Source: Desulfovibrio sp. Marseille-P6017 (GTDB taxonomy: Bacteria; Bacillota_A; Clostridia; Peptostreptococcales; Peptostreptococcaceae). From it: a DNA stretch of 64,000 bases. Location: the NCBI GenBank assembly GCA_900604495.1, contig UWOR01000013.1, positions 28,301-92,300 of the forward strand. Direction: 5' to 3'. The translations under genes were made by a program, and so were the position numbers. Under the pieces are notes generated by a model. It did no database searches, was not told where the DNA came from, and saw nothing but the letters and a program-made list of their open reading frames with translations. Shown piece by piece: positions 8,403 through 18,343 of this stretch (position 1 is the first letter of the stretch; every line of letters starts with the position of its first letter).

Positions 8403-8897
8403 TTACACCCTTTTTTTCTTCTTTAATCTACCTACAGACTTTCTCTTTACAAATTTTCTAGTAGCTAAAAACATATTAGGTATATAAAATATGATATCAA
8501 ATAATAGATGTACTGAATAGATTATAACGTAATACAAATTACTCAATATATCGACTATGTAATGCACTGTTTTTTTGATTAAATTTGTTATAAAATATAT
8601 TACCTTATTTAATCCTGTTAAAATAAACTTACTTATAGTTCCATAGTATATAAAAAAACCTATAAATAAGGCTACAATATGATAATATCTTAAATCAAAA
8701 TTTTCTACAGCATTTATTGTTATAAATGTTAGCATTGTAACAATAAGCCAAAATAAAGTATCAAAAAACAAGGATAGAGTTCTTACTATTTTAAAATTAT
8801 GTCTAAGGCTTCTATAAATATCGAATAATATTCCTACGACAATTCCACCGTAAATGGTTGCGTAAAAGGCGCTTACATCTTGTGTGAAAGGTAACAT
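8403..8897 (-). CDS. yabQ: Spore cortex biosynthesis protein YabQ
   Basis: Membrane protein needed for cortex formation in sporulating cells; in B. subtilis it is made in the mother cell. The 164-residue product starts MLPFTQDVSAFYATIYGGIVVGILFD, typical of the family, with four or five hydrophobic helices between about residues 10 and 145. It ends in a strongly basic tail (KFVKRKSVGRLKKKKRV). The start at 8897 abuts the yabP stop, indicating translational coupling. Identification rests on family pattern and the conserved yabP-yabQ-divIC order. Confidence 0.87.
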   Translation of the reverse strand: MLPFTQDVSAFYATIYGGIVVGILFDIYRSLRHNFKIVRTLSLFFDTLFWLIVTMLTFITINAVENFDLRYYHIVALFIGFFIYYGTISKFILTGLNKVIYFITNLIKKTVHYIVDILSNLYYVIIYSVHLLFDIIFYIPNMFLATRKFVKRKSVGRLKKKKRV

Positions 8898-9152
8898 CTA
8901 TTTAAATACCTTCTTAAATATATTTTCTTGAGGTTTTTTAGGTTTTGCATATACTATTGAATTTATAGTTCCATCAATACTTATTATACTTTCCTCTAAG
9001 TTTAACTTACTCATATCCAGTTCTTCGCCTTCTATAACCATCTCACCAGCAGAAGTCTTTATTTCTACTTTCTTGTCATTAAAAGAGTATATATGCTCTA
9101 CCCCAGAAATAACTAAATTACTTCTATCTTTCAAGCTTATACTATGTTCCAT
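8898..9152 (-). CDS. yabP: Sporulation protein YabP
   Basis: Small sporulation protein of the YabP/YqfC family, needed for spore cortex or coat assembly. The product of about 84 residues starts MEHSISLKDRSNLVISGVEHIYSF and carries the typical GVEHIYSFNDKKVEIKTSAGEMVIEGEEL pattern. The frame can be extended to a TTG at 9176, but the ATG at 9152 has a GGGGGG ribosome-binding site just upstream and matches the family start. It is the first gene of the yabP-yabQ-divIC set, 62 bases after rqcP. Confidence 0.88.
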   Translation of the reverse strand: MEHSISLKDRSNLVISGVEHIYSFNDKKVEIKTSAGEMVIEGEELDMSKLNLEESIISIDGTINSIVYAKPKKPQENIFKKVFK

Positions 9153-9213
9153 ATTATCCCCCCAGTAATATTTCAATTCATACTACTATAAATATACTTA
9201 AGGGGATGAGATT

Positions 9214-9456
9214 TTATTCTATTATATCGTACATTTCTTTAGCATCATTTTTTAAAACATGCTCTTTAATCTCATTTATCTTAAATTTCATTTTCTTTTC
9301 ACCGAATTGTATTTCTAATATATCACCTATATTAACTTCTGAAGAAGATTTTGCAGATTTTCCATTTATAGTTACGATACCTTTATCACAAGCTTCCTTT
9401 GCAACAGTTCTTCTTTTTATTATTCTAGATACCTTTAAGTATTTATCTAATCTCAT
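9214..9456 (-). CDS. rqcP: S4-domain RNA-binding protein RqcP (YabO)
   Basis: Binds the 50S subunit during ribosome-associated quality control, stabilising peptidyl-tRNA while RqcH adds alanine tails. The 80-residue product is a bare S4 domain: MRLDKYLKVSRIIKRRTVAKEA followed by GIVTINGKSAKSS and the IGDILEIQFG turn. Length and sequence match the YabO/RqcP family, which sits next to yabP in many Firmicutes. AAGGAGG precedes the ATG at 9456. Confidence 0.88.
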   Translation of the reverse strand: MRLDKYLKVSRIIKRRTVAKEACDKGIVTINGKSAKSSSEVNIGDILEIQFGEKKMKFKINEIKEHVLKNDAKEMYDIIE

Positions 9457-9505
9457 ATTATACCTCCTTTGTTTCTAACCTTCTGAAACGATTTATATTT
9501 ATTTT

Positions 9506-9537
9506 AAAAAATGCCTACAGTTATATAACTATAGGCA
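9506..9537 (-). terminator. Intrinsic terminator of the HU gene
   Basis: TGCCTATAGTTA pairs with TAACTGTAGGCA on the minus strand, followed by a run of six T. It lies between hup and rqcP. Confidence 0.85.
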
Positions 9538-9569
9538 CCTTCTATGTAATTCATATTTCTATGTATTTA

Positions 9570-9848
9570 TTACTTGTTTATAACTTCTTTTAAAGATTTT
9601 CCAGCTTTGAATACTGGAGCTTTAGAAGCTGGTATTTCTATAACTTCTTCTGGGTTTCTTGGGTTTCTACCTTGTCTAGCAGCTCTTTCTCTAGTTTCGA
9701 AAGTACCAAATCCTACTAATTGAACTTTGTCACCTTCAACTAAAGCTTCTTCTACTGATTGCATAAATGCGTTTAATGCAGCTTCTGCTTCTTTCTTAGT
9801 TAATTCACTTTTTTCTGCCATTTTTGTTACTAATTCAGCTTTGTTCAC
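9570..9848 (-). CDS. hup: HU-family DNA-binding protein
   Basis: Histone-like protein that bends and compacts DNA as a dimer. The 92-residue product has the helix-turn-helix N-terminal half (MNKAELVTKMAEKSELTKKEAEAAL), the GFGTFETRERAARQGRNP arm segment near residues 46-64 and the terminal PVFKAGKSLKEVI helix. It carries its own terminator and a clear GGAGG ribosome-binding site, consistent with a strongly expressed separate gene between mazG and rqcP. Confidence 0.96.
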   Translation of the reverse strand: MNKAELVTKMAEKSELTKKEAEAALNAFMQSVEEALVEGDKVQLVGFGTFETRERAARQGRNPRNPEEVIEIPASKAPVFKAGKSLKEVINK

Positions 9849-9937
9849 GGTTCTTACCTCCTAAAATGTTTATAATATAGAATATTTATTATTATATTTT
9901 TACTATTCTATATATTTGGCGATTTTCCTTCTTTAAA

Positions 9938-11386
9938 CTACTGTAATTTAGCTTTTTCCCAAAGTTTATCCATTTCTTCTAGTGTCATATCCTCTAGATT
10001 TTTATCTAAATTTATTGCACTATCTTCAATGAATTTAAATCTCTTTATAAATTTATTATTCGTAAGATTCAAAGACTCTTCTGGATCTACCTTTAAAAAT
10101 CTTGCTAAGTTTACAATAGAGAACAGCAAATCTCCTAGTTCTTCCTTTATGTATTTTATATTTCCTTCTTTACATTCGTCAAGTAATTCTTTATATTCTT
10201 CTTCAATTTTTTTATATACATTGCTTATATCATCCCAATCAAAGCCTACAAGTGCCGCTTTTTTTTGTATTTTTTCAGCTTTTATAAGTGCTGGAAGATG
10301 ATTTGGAATTCTAGATAAACCTTCAGTTACTGTCGATTCGCCTTTTTCTTTCTTTTTCAAATCTTCCCAAGTTTTATCAAAATTATTCATATCTACTTCA
10401 ATATTTTTAAAAACATGTGGATGTCTATATATAAGCTTATTACATATACCATTTACTACTTCTGATAGATCAAAGAATCCAGTTTCTTTACCTATTTGAC
10501 AATGGAAAATAACTTGTAGAAGAATGTCTCCTAATTCTTCAATAATTTCATCTATATTATCATTATCTATAGCTTGACAAAGTTCATAAGCTTCTTCAAT
10601 GATATATTTTTTTAAAGTTTCATGATTTTGTTTCTTATCCCAATCACAACCATTAGGACCTCTAAGTTCTGACATTATTTCTTCTAAATCATGTACTGTA
10701 TTATACATTTTTTTAGAACTTTTCGGTATGTATACACTAGTTAAGTAGTTAAATAAATTATCTCCTCTGTCTAATTCATGTAATGGTACATACTTCTTAC
10801 TCTCTAGAGTCTTAACACCTGCGCCATTTACTATACATACTTCTTGATCATAATCATAACATTCCATTAATCTCAACTTAACATTAGATGCTATAAATTG
10901 ATCATAGACTTGAGTTATTATCATACTCGTATTTGTATCAATATATGAATTTTCTATTTCAAAAGCATCTACTAACTTAAATCCATCAGCTGGATCTATT
11001 GCTAAGTAATTAAACATTGCATCTACAAAACTCATAGAAGCTATTACTTCAACTTCTATATTTTTTATCTTTGCAATTTCTTCTATTTGACTCACTGTTC
11101 TTTCTGCAACTCTTGGATGACCTGGCACTGCATATACTAAGTCACCTTCGTTAGATTTTTCTATAATAAACTCTGCAATTTCTCTATATACATTTTCAAA
11201 ATTATCTTCATTTTCATAAAAATAATCTAAGTTGGTATATGTTATATTTTCTTTTAGTTTATCTACAGTTGGATGTTTTTCAGTTCTTAGATAAATTCTA
11301 GAACTTGATTTTAAAATATCTAATGCACCTTGGCTGATAAGAGATATATCTCCTGGTCCAAGCCCTACGATACTTATCTTGCCCAT
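9938..11386 (-). CDS. mazG: MazG-type nucleoside triphosphate pyrophosphohydrolase with methylase-like N-domain (YabN)
   Basis: House-cleaning enzyme that hydrolyses non-canonical NTPs. The 482-residue protein is the usual Firmicutes fusion. Residues about 1-225 resemble a tetrapyrrole (SAM) methylase (MGKISIVGLGPGDISLISQGAL, VYAVPGHPRVAERT). Two MazG repeats follow. The first, near residues 235-345, has LRGPNGCDWDKKQNHETL and EELGDILLQVIFH; the second, near 370-470, has EEEYKELLDE and EELGDLLFSIVNLARF. Both EExxD-type metal sites look intact. It lies between spoVB and hup, as in other clostridia and bacilli. Confidence 0.93.
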   Translation of the reverse strand: MGKISIVGLGPGDISLISQGALDILKSSSRIYLRTEKHPTVDKLKENITYTNLDYFYENEDNFENVYREIAEFIIEKSNEGDLVYAVPGHPRVAERTVSQIEEIAKIKNIEVEVIASMSFVDAMFNYLAIDPADGFKLVDAFEIENSYIDTNTSMIITQVYDQFIASNVKLRLMECYDYDQEVCIVNGAGVKTLESKKYVPLHELDRGDNLFNYLTSVYIPKSSKKMYNTVHDLEEIMSELRGPNGCDWDKKQNHETLKKYIIEEAYELCQAIDNDNIDEIIEELGDILLQVIFHCQIGKETGFFDLSEVVNGICNKLIYRHPHVFKNIEVDMNNFDKTWEDLKKKEKGESTVTEGLSRIPNHLPALIKAEKIQKKAALVGFDWDDISNVYKKIEEEYKELLDECKEGNIKYIKEELGDLLFSIVNLARFLKVDPEESLNLTNNKFIKRFKFIEDSAINLDKNLEDMTLEEMDKLWEKAKLQ

Positions 11387-11452
11387 AATACCACTCCTAT
11401 AGCACTTTTTATGTTTTAAGTATTTCCTTGTATTTTCAGATCTATACTTTTA

Positions 11453-13072
11453 TTATCTTATAAGATGAAGTTTTCTTAAAACTTTATAAAGTTTTTCACC
11501 TTTTGGCATAATTAAAATTTCTTCTTTAGTTATTCCGCCTATACCTAATAATACTAGTACATATACAACTGCACCTATAACTATTGATATTACTGTAGCT
11601 AAAGAGTTTCCTAATCCAACACTATTAGTTATAAGACCATATGATAATTTAACCGCTGCGAACATAGTTACAACAGTTATTAATGGCTTTATTACAAATT
11701 CATTTATACCGAATTTTACGCCCATATATTTTTTTACAAAATGTATTTCTATTAATGAAGCTACTGCATATGCTGTAACTGTTCCTAACCCAGAACCTAA
11801 TACATTAATATCAGGGTCTACAGTTAACGTATAACTTATTGCTATTTTAAATATCATACCTACACTTAGAGCTAGTACTGGTACCATTGGTTTTCCCATA
11901 CCTTGAAGAATCCCATTTAAACTGAATATTAACCCTAAGAATATAATGGCTGGTGATATTGTAAATAATATAGTTCCTAAAGATGCTGGTTCTTTAGGAT
12001 ATAATAATTGCATTATAGGTCCAGCTAAAGATGCTATACCAAATGCACAAGGCAGTACAACTAATAAAGTAACCTTTATAGCACTTCTAGTTTCTTTTCT
12101 AGCTTTCTCTACTTTACCTAAGGCAAATGATTCTGATATAGATGGAACTAAACTCATTCCTATAGCAGAAGTTATAACCGATGGTAAGTTTACTATAGCC
12201 ATTGCCATACCTGTTAATTGACCAAATAGCGATACTGCCTCTGTTCTTGTAAATCCACCTTCTACAAGTCGTCTTATAACTACTATATTATCTATCATGT
12301 TTACTAAAGGCATTACAGAAGCACCTATTGTAATAGGTATAGCTACTAATAATATTTTCTTTAATATTTTAGATACACTTTCATCTTTAAATCTTTTACT
12401 AGCTTTTATATCAGCCTTACGTTGTTTACTTTCTTTTAGGTAAACAATTATTAAATATGTAATTGATCCTATTGATCCTATTGTGGCACCTGCTATAGCA
12501 CCTGCTGCTCCCATTTTAGGTCCACTTTGTTGCATAAAGTAATAAGCCATTGCTATACCTAATATAACTCTGAAAAACTGTTCAGTAACTTGAGAAATAG
12601 CAATCTTACTCATATCTCTTTTTCCTTGGAAGTATCCTCTATAAGAAGACATTGCTGGAACAAATAATAATGCAGGTGCTATTGCTAGCATTGCATAATA
12701 TGCATCTGGATTTTTCATTAAATCAGTTACTATATAATCTGCTCCAAAGAATAATAAACAGAATGATAGCACACCTGTTATTAATAGAACTGTGTATGCT
12801 ACTTTAAATATTTTATTGGCTCCTTTATGGTCACCTATTGCTGTTTTTTCTGATACTAGTTTAGCTAATGCTGTTGGGAAACCCGCTGTTGCTAGTGTCA
12901 AAAATAAAGTATAAACTGGATATGCTGCTTGGTAATATCCCATACCCTTTGACCCTATTAAGTTTCCAAGAGGTATTCTAAAAAATGCACCCATTATTTT
13001 AACAACTATACCTGCAACTCCAAGTATAATTGCCCCCTTTAGGAAAGAGTCTTTACTTTTGTTACTTTCCAT
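11453..13072 (-). CDS. spoVB: Stage V sporulation protein B / MATE-like lipid flippase
   Basis: Polytopic membrane protein of the MOP flippase superfamily, thought to move lipid-linked cortex peptidoglycan precursors across the outer forespore membrane. The 539-residue product begins MESNKSKDSFLKGAIILGVAGIVVKIMGAFFRIPLGNLIG and shows about 14 hydrophobic segments, matching the SpoVB/YtgP family length. PAMSSYRGYFQG near residue 140 is a recognisable family motif. It lies between spoVT and mazG, an order conserved in Bacillus. Paralogues such as YtgP/MurJ-like flippases have similar sequences; the spoVT neighbour favours SpoVB. Confidence 0.9.
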   Translation of the reverse strand: MESNKSKDSFLKGAIILGVAGIVVKIMGAFFRIPLGNLIGSKGMGYYQAAYPVYTLFLTLATAGFPTALAKLVSEKTAIGDHKGANKIFKVAYTVLLITGVLSFCLLFFGADYIVTDLMKNPDAYYAMLAIAPALLFVPAMSSYRGYFQGKRDMSKIAISQVTEQFFRVILGIAMAYYFMQQSGPKMGAAGAIAGATIGSIGSITYLIIVYLKESKQRKADIKASKRFKDESVSKILKKILLVAIPITIGASVMPLVNMIDNIVVIRRLVEGGFTRTEAVSLFGQLTGMAMAIVNLPSVITSAIGMSLVPSISESFALGKVEKARKETRSAIKVTLLVVLPCAFGIASLAGPIMQLLYPKEPASLGTILFTISPAIIFLGLIFSLNGILQGMGKPMVPVLALSVGMIFKIAISYTLTVDPDINVLGSGLGTVTAYAVASLIEIHFVKKYMGVKFGINEFVIKPLITVVTMFAAVKLSYGLITNSVGLGNSLATVISIVIGAVVYVLVLLGIGGITKEEILIMPKGEKLYKVLRKLHLIR

Positions 13073-13167
13073 AACTCAACCTCCATAAATTTTATAACAA
13101 ATTTTAATATATCATATATTTATTAATGTATTCAAGATTTTAGTCATTAATAATTCCCACAAAGTAG

Positions 13168-13193
13168 AAAAGATCCTAATATTAGGATCTTTT
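13168..13193. terminator. Symmetric intrinsic terminator after spoVT
   Basis: AAAAGATCCTAAT directly pairs with ATTAGGATCTTTT, with T-rich sequence on both sides. On the minus strand it ends spoVT transcription. Confidence 0.8.
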
Positions 13194-13199
13194 TCTCTT

Positions 13200-13739
13200 T
13201 TATTGAACTTGTTTTCCTAAGAAATTAGAAGCAATCTTTAAGATTTTTTCTATTCCTTCCGGAAGTGTTTCATTATCTTTAGAAACTACTGTTATAGATC
13301 CGATACAATCCCCAGAAGTACTTACTATAGGCATTATTATCTGATTTGTATAATCTAGTGAATCATCTTTATATAGCGGTAATATTTTATTATCTTTAAG
13401 AGACTTAGTTTCTCTATTTTCTATTAATTGCTCTAATTCTTTACTTATACTTTTTTCTTTATAATCTTTTTTAGGTAATTTACATACAGCAATTATTGAG
13501 TCTAAATCCGTTACTACTATACCACAACCAAGTACTTCTCCTAAAGTCTCCGAATACTCTTGTGAAAATTCACTTAATTCTCCTATTGGAGAGTATTTTT
13601 TTAATATTACTTCTCCATCTTTTGCAGTAAATATTTCTAATGGATCTCCTTCTCTTATTCTTAATGTCTTTCTTATTTCTTTTGGAATAACTACTCTTCC
13701 AAGATCATCTATTCTTCTAACTATTCCTGTAGCTCTCAT
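13200..13739 (-). CDS. spoVT: Stage V sporulation protein T, AbrB-type regulator
   Basis: Transcription factor active late in the forespore, tuning sigma-G genes. The product is about 179 residues. Residues 1-50 are the AbrB/SpoVT swapped-hairpin DNA-binding domain (MRATGIVRRIDDLGRVVIPKE, then RIREGDPLEIF). The rest is a GAF-like domain (GCGIVVTDLDSIIAVC, with SGDCIGSITVVS near the end). The frame extends to an ATG at 13787, but the start at 13739 gives the conserved N-terminus and has GGAGGG upstream, at a long spacing of about 12 bases. Terminators flank it on both sides, so it is a single-gene unit. Confidence 0.95.
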   Translation of the reverse strand: MRATGIVRRIDDLGRVVIPKEIRKTLRIREGDPLEIFTAKDGEVILKKYSPIGELSEFSQEYSETLGEVLGCGIVVTDLDSIIAVCKLPKKDYKEKSISKELEQLIENRETKSLKDNKILPLYKDDSLDYTNQIIMPIVSTSGDCIGSITVVSKDNETLPEGIEKILKIASNFLGKQVQ

Positions 13740-13805
13740 TATATTTTTAATCCCTCCATTGATAACTTTTAAGTTTATTTTTACCAATCATAAGAAAAAT
13801 ATGCA

Positions 13806-13868
13806 AAAAAGGATACGATGATAGTTTTTTGTACCTTCGATACAAATCCCTTATTAACGTATCCTTTT
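13806..13868 (-). terminator. Terminator after prsA
   Basis: AAAAGGATACG and CGTATCCTTTTTT form the outer stem, with a small inner hairpin (TTTGTATC/GGTACAAA). The minus strand ends in a T-run. Confidence 0.75.
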
Positions 13869-13895
13869 AGGATGGATAAAATAAATTCTAAAACT

Positions 13896-14903
13896 TTATA
13901 TTTCTATTTTACCTAATATATCTTTGTTTATTTCTACTTTTGAATCTGATTTTAGTTTTTCAACTTGTTCATTGTACTTTTCACTAATTAAGTTTGTTTT
14001 TATCGTATCTTTTACATCTTCAAACGGTTGTTGTTCATCTACTTTGTCTGTAACTTTTATTATGTGATACCCATAACTTGTTTCTACTATATCCGATATC
14101 TCTCCAACATTTAATTTCCATGCTGCATCTTCAAATTCTTTTACCATTTTTCCTTTTGCAAAGAATCCTAATTCTCCTCCATTTTCTGCAGTTCCTGCAT
14201 CTTGTGAGTATTCTTTAGCTAATGCTGAGAACTCTTCTCCAGATTTTAATTTCTCCAATACTTCTTCAGCCTTTTTCTTAGCCTCAGCTTTCTTTTTATC
14301 ACTTAAAGCATTTCCCTGATCATCCATTGTTTTTATTAGTATATGTGATGCTTCTACCTCATCAGTATGGAATTCTTCTTTATTTTCGTCGTAGTATGTT
14401 TTCATTTCATCTTCTGTTATATCAATATTTTTTTCAAAGTTTGCTTTATAATTTTCACTTGCTAAATCTCTTTCAAACTGATATTTTAAGAAATTATCAT
14501 CTACTCCCAATTCATCTAATTCTTTTTGATAATCTTCATTTTCTTTTATGCTTGTTTTGAAATCTTCGATTGCTTTATTTACTTCATCTTCTGTTGCAAG
14601 TAATTTTTCATCTTTAGCTTTTTGATATATTGATTCTGTATATACCATTTGGTCTAATATCATTTCTTTGAATTTTTCTCTGTATGTAACTCCATCTTCA
14701 ACTTCTTGATCCCAAATAGTATCTCCATAATAAGCTTGTATAGATTGCTTATTTAATTCTAATACTATTTGATAATTTCCTACAGTTATTCCATTTCCAT
14801 TTACAGTGGCTATATTCTCCTCTTTATCAATTTTACTACTGCTACACCCTATCATGCTCAATCCTAAGATTGACGACATAATTAACATCCCTAGTTTTTT
14901 CAA
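13896..14903 (-). CDS. prsA: PrsA-type peptidyl-prolyl isomerase lipoprotein
   Basis: Extracytoplasmic foldase anchored to the membrane by lipid, helping exported proteins fold. The 335-residue product has a lipoprotein signal (MKKLGMLIMSSILGLSMIGC) with the lipidated Cys at residue 20. A SurA/PrsA-like N-domain follows, then a parvulin domain near residues 180-280 (EASHILIK, AKEYSQDAGTAENGGELGFF, SYGYHIIKV). The start codon is TTG at 14903, preceded by AGAGGA. It lies 24 bases downstream of mfd and may be cotranscribed with it. A terminator follows. Confidence 0.92.
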   Translation of the reverse strand: MKKLGMLIMSSILGLSMIGCSSSKIDKEENIATVNGNGITVGNYQIVLELNKQSIQAYYGDTIWDQEVEDGVTYREKFKEMILDQMVYTESIYQKAKDEKLLATEDEVNKAIEDFKTSIKENEDYQKELDELGVDDNFLKYQFERDLASENYKANFEKNIDITEDEMKTYYDENKEEFHTDEVEASHILIKTMDDQGNALSDKKKAEAKKKAEEVLEKLKSGEEFSALAKEYSQDAGTAENGGELGFFAKGKMVKEFEDAAWKLNVGEISDIVETSYGYHIIKVTDKVDEQQPFEDVKDTIKTNLISEKYNEQVEKLKSDSKVEINKDILGKIEI

Positions 14904-14927
14904 AATACAACATCCTCTCTTTTTGTT

Positions 14928-17900
14928 TTATTGTTCCTCTTTCACATCACACATTTTTTCTAAAAGTTCCTCTAGCTCTGTAACAATTTTATATCCAACC
15001 TTTTCTTTAGTTTTATATTTTGTTAGAGGAAGTAACCATATTTCATCTTTGACTTGTCTTACTTTTTCTATTTTCATTTTTTTACATAGAGATTTTATAT
15101 ATGATATTTTTAGTAAAGTTTGTACAGATTTTGGTAAGTCTGAGAATCTATCTTCTAACTCTTCTTCAACTTCGTGCATATCTTCTTTACTTTCAATAGA
15201 TGCTATTTTTTTATACATCTCTATCTTAGTAAGCTCATCTTGTATATAAGTGTCTGGTATATATGCATTAACACTTAAATCTATTTCTACATCTATTTCT
15301 TCTACTATAGGTTCACCCTTTACTTTTCTTATAGCATCATTTAACATTTTCACGTATAAATCATACCCTATAACAGCCATATGTCCATGTTGCTGTGAAC
15401 CTAATATGTTACCAGCACCTCTTATTTCAAGGTCCCTCATAGCTATTTTAAACCCTGATCCAAATTCTGTAAACTCTCTTATGGCTTTTAATCTTTTTTC
15501 TGCTATTTCACTTAATACCTTGTCCTTTTCATACATAAGATATGCATAACCTTGTCTAGAACTCCTTCCAACTCTACCTCTTAACTGATAAAGCTGAGCA
15601 AGTCCCATCTTATCTGCATCATATACTATCATAGTATTTGCATTGGATATATCCATTCCTGTCTCAATAATTGTGGTGCAAACTAAAACATCATATTCTT
15701 TATTCAAGAAACCTAGAATTATATCTTCTAAAACTTTAGATGTCATTCTACCATGTGCCACAGCTACATTTGCATCTGGTACTAATCTTTTTATTCTACT
15801 AGCCATTTCATCTATATGTTCAACTCTGTTATATACAAAGAATACTTGACCACCCCTAGCTAATTCTCTTTCAATTTCATCTTGAATTACACTATCTTTG
15901 GATTCTGTTACGTAAGTAATAACAGGATGTCTCTCTTGTGGTGGTTCTTCTATTACACTCATATCTCTTATTCCACTTAGTGACATATGAAGCGTTCTTG
16001 GTATTGGAGTTGCAGATAATGTAAGTACATCAACTGTTGATTTAATTTGCTTTAAAGATTCTTTGTGCTTAACTCCAAATCTTTGTTCTTCATCTATAAC
16101 CACTAGACCTAAATTAGGTAAATTTATGTCCTTGGAAATAATTCTATGAGTTCCTATTAAAACATCTACTAATCCTTTTTTAGCATCATTTATTATTTCC
16201 TTTTGTTGTTTAGCTGTTTTAAATCTACTAAGAACTTCTACCCTTATTGGATAATTTTCAAATCTTTCCTTAAATGTATTGTAATGTTGTTGTGCAAGTA
16301 TTGTTGTAGGAACAAGAACTGCAACTTGCTTTTGATCCATACAAGCTTTAAATACGGCCCTTATAGCTACCTCTGTTTTTCCATAACCAACATCACCACA
16401 TATAAGTCTATCCATTACCTTACTTGATTCCATATCTTTTTTAGTTTCTTTAATAGCTTTTAGTTGATCTTCTGTCTCCTCATGAGGGAATAATGATTCA
16501 AACTCATGTTGCCATGGAGTATCTTTAGAGAATTTATATCCTTTTACTTGTTCTCTTTTAGCATAAAGCTCTATAAGGTCTTTAGTCATATCTTCAATTT
16601 CTTTTTTAACCTTTGCTTTAGCTTTGGTCCATTCGCTAGATCCAAGTTTATTAAGCTTAACTTTTTCTGCATCAGCACCTATATATTTTTGTACCTTATC
16701 CATCTGGTCTATTGGTACATATAGGTTGTCTCCACCTTGGTAGATTATCTTCATATAATCTTTCTTTATTCCATTTATAGATATTTGCTCAATGCCAGTA
16801 TATCTACCTATACCACTATTTTCATGAACAACATAATCACCTACATTCAAATCTAAGAATGATTCTATCTTTTGACCTTTTTTCTTCTTCTTTTTATTCT
16901 TAGAACTTGATACCCTTTTGTGAACTCCTATCATCTCGTTATCTGTAACTACTACAAATTTTATAGATTTATATTCAAACCCGCTGCTAATTTGTGCTGG
17001 AGTTATAATAACTTGAGAAGACTTAATTTCAATATCTCTACTTTTAGATACAGTGGTTTCTAAACCTAAATCTAATAGTTCCTTATTTAACTTCTTAGCC
17101 CTATCTAAAGTGTTAGTGGCTAGTATTATCTTAAATCCATTATACTTTAATCTATTTAATTCTTCTGCTAGTACATCTAATTTAGCATTAAATGTTGGAA
17201 CTTCTCTAGATTCAAAATTTATTATATTACTTATCTTAAAATCATTGACAGGCTTTGGTAATAAAGTATTTAATATTAATTTTTTATCACCCTTTATAAA
17301 ATCTAAATCATTATAGTGATATAATAAATTACCTTGGCTTTTAAGAGCTAATCCTCTTTCAAGGTTTAATTTATAATTTTCTTTAAATTCATCAATATAA
17401 TTTTCACATCTTTCCTTAAGCCTTGAGATATCATTTACAAAAATGACAGCATTATCATTTAGGTAAGTGAATATACTCTTGTTTTCCTCAGGATAAATAT
17501 AATCTATATAATTTTCTATTCCTTCAAAATAAGTTTTAGTCTCTATATTATCTATGTTAGAAAAAACATCTTCATTAGTTAATTCACTAGTTTCTTTTTT
17601 TAATTTTTCAACAGCATTGTTAACATTCTCAGGATAAATAAATTCTCTAGAAGGTGTTATTGAAAATTTCTTAATTTTATCTATAGATTTTTGTGAAAAA
17701 ACATCAAAAGTTCGTATAGAATCTATTTCATCATCAAATAGTTCCATACGAATAGGATTATTATATTCTAATGAAAATATATCTACTATTCCACCTCTTA
17801 TACTAAACTGCCCAAATCCTTCAATTTTAGATACTCTTTCATAACCTAGAGATACTAATTTTTCACTTAATTCATCTAGGTTTACTCTATCCCCTATTTT

Positions 17901-18326
17901 AAAAGTTGATGTGTTATTAAGTAAAACTTCTTTTGGAATATACTTTCTAAGTATAGCTTCTGTAGAAGTTACTACTACTATTTTTTCTCCTTTAGCTAAT
18001 CTCAATAATGTTTTAAGTTTTTTAGCTTCTTCATTTCTATCCTTTGCATCTAAGTGATAAAAATAGATATCTTGATGATTAAGATAAACTACTTTATCTT
18101 TCATATAAAAACTTAAATCCTCATAAGCTTTTTTTGCCTCTAAATCTGTACTTGCTACAAATACCGTAGGCTTATTTAATTCTTTATATATAGAGTAAGT
18201 TATATGAGGTTTTTGCACTGACAAAAGGCCATTAATTAATAATGAGCCTTTGTTATTGTTTGTGCAATTTATTACATCTTTATATTCATTGGAATTTTGC
18301 AAAGGGTAAATTAGTACGTCATTCAT
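14928..18326 (-). CDS. mfd: Transcription-repair coupling factor
   Basis: ATP-dependent translocase that removes stalled RNA polymerase and recruits UvrA. The 1132-residue product has the UvrB-like N-terminal region, the RNA-polymerase interaction domain around residues 480-550 (LNVGDYVVHENSGIGRYTGI) and a RecG-like motor. The motor has GDVGYGKTEVA (Walker A) near residue 640, DEEQRFG (motif II) near 745 and QLRGRVGRSSRQG near 910. A TRCF C-terminal domain completes it. A run of lysines at residues about 472-480 precedes the RID. It starts 18 bases after pth, as is common in Firmicutes. Confidence 0.97.
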   Translation of the reverse strand: MNDVLIYPLQNSNEYKDVINCTNNNKGSLLINGLLSVQKPHITYSIYKELNKPTVFVASTDLEAKKAYEDLSFYMKDKVVYLNHQDIYFYHLDAKDRNEEAKKLKTLLRLAKGEKIVVVTSTEAILRKYIPKEVLLNNTSTFKIGDRVNLDELSEKLVSLGYERVSKIEGFGQFSIRGGIVDIFSLEYNNPIRMELFDDEIDSIRTFDVFSQKSIDKIKKFSITPSREFIYPENVNNAVEKLKKETSELTNEDVFSNIDNIETKTYFEGIENYIDYIYPEENKSIFTYLNDNAVIFVNDISRLKERCENYIDEFKENYKLNLERGLALKSQGNLLYHYNDLDFIKGDKKLILNTLLPKPVNDFKISNIINFESREVPTFNAKLDVLAEELNRLKYNGFKIILATNTLDRAKKLNKELLDLGLETTVSKSRDIEIKSSQVIITPAQISSGFEYKSIKFVVVTDNEMIGVHKRVSSSKNKKKKKKGQKIESFLDLNVGDYVVHENSGIGRYTGIEQISINGIKKDYMKIIYQGGDNLYVPIDQMDKVQKYIGADAEKVKLNKLGSSEWTKAKAKVKKEIEDMTKDLIELYAKREQVKGYKFSKDTPWQHEFESLFPHEETEDQLKAIKETKKDMESSKVMDRLICGDVGYGKTEVAIRAVFKACMDQKQVAVLVPTTILAQQHYNTFKERFENYPIRVEVLSRFKTAKQQKEIINDAKKGLVDVLIGTHRIISKDINLPNLGLVVIDEEQRFGVKHKESLKQIKSTVDVLTLSATPIPRTLHMSLSGIRDMSVIEEPPQERHPVITYVTESKDSVIQDEIERELARGGQVFFVYNRVEHIDEMASRIKRLVPDANVAVAHGRMTSKVLEDIILGFLNKEYDVLVCTTIIETGMDISNANTMIVYDADKMGLAQLYQLRGRVGRSSRQGYAYLMYEKDKVLSEIAEKRLKAIREFTEFGSGFKIAMRDLEIRGAGNILGSQQHGHMAVIGYDLYVKMLNDAIRKVKGEPIVEEIDVEIDLSVNAYIPDTYIQDELTKIEMYKKIASIESKEDMHEVEEELEDRFSDLPKSVQTLLKISYIKSLCKKMKIEKVRQVKDEIWLLPLTKYKTKEKVGYKIVTELEELLEKMCDVKEEQ

Positions 18327-18343
18327 ATATGATCCTCCCTTTT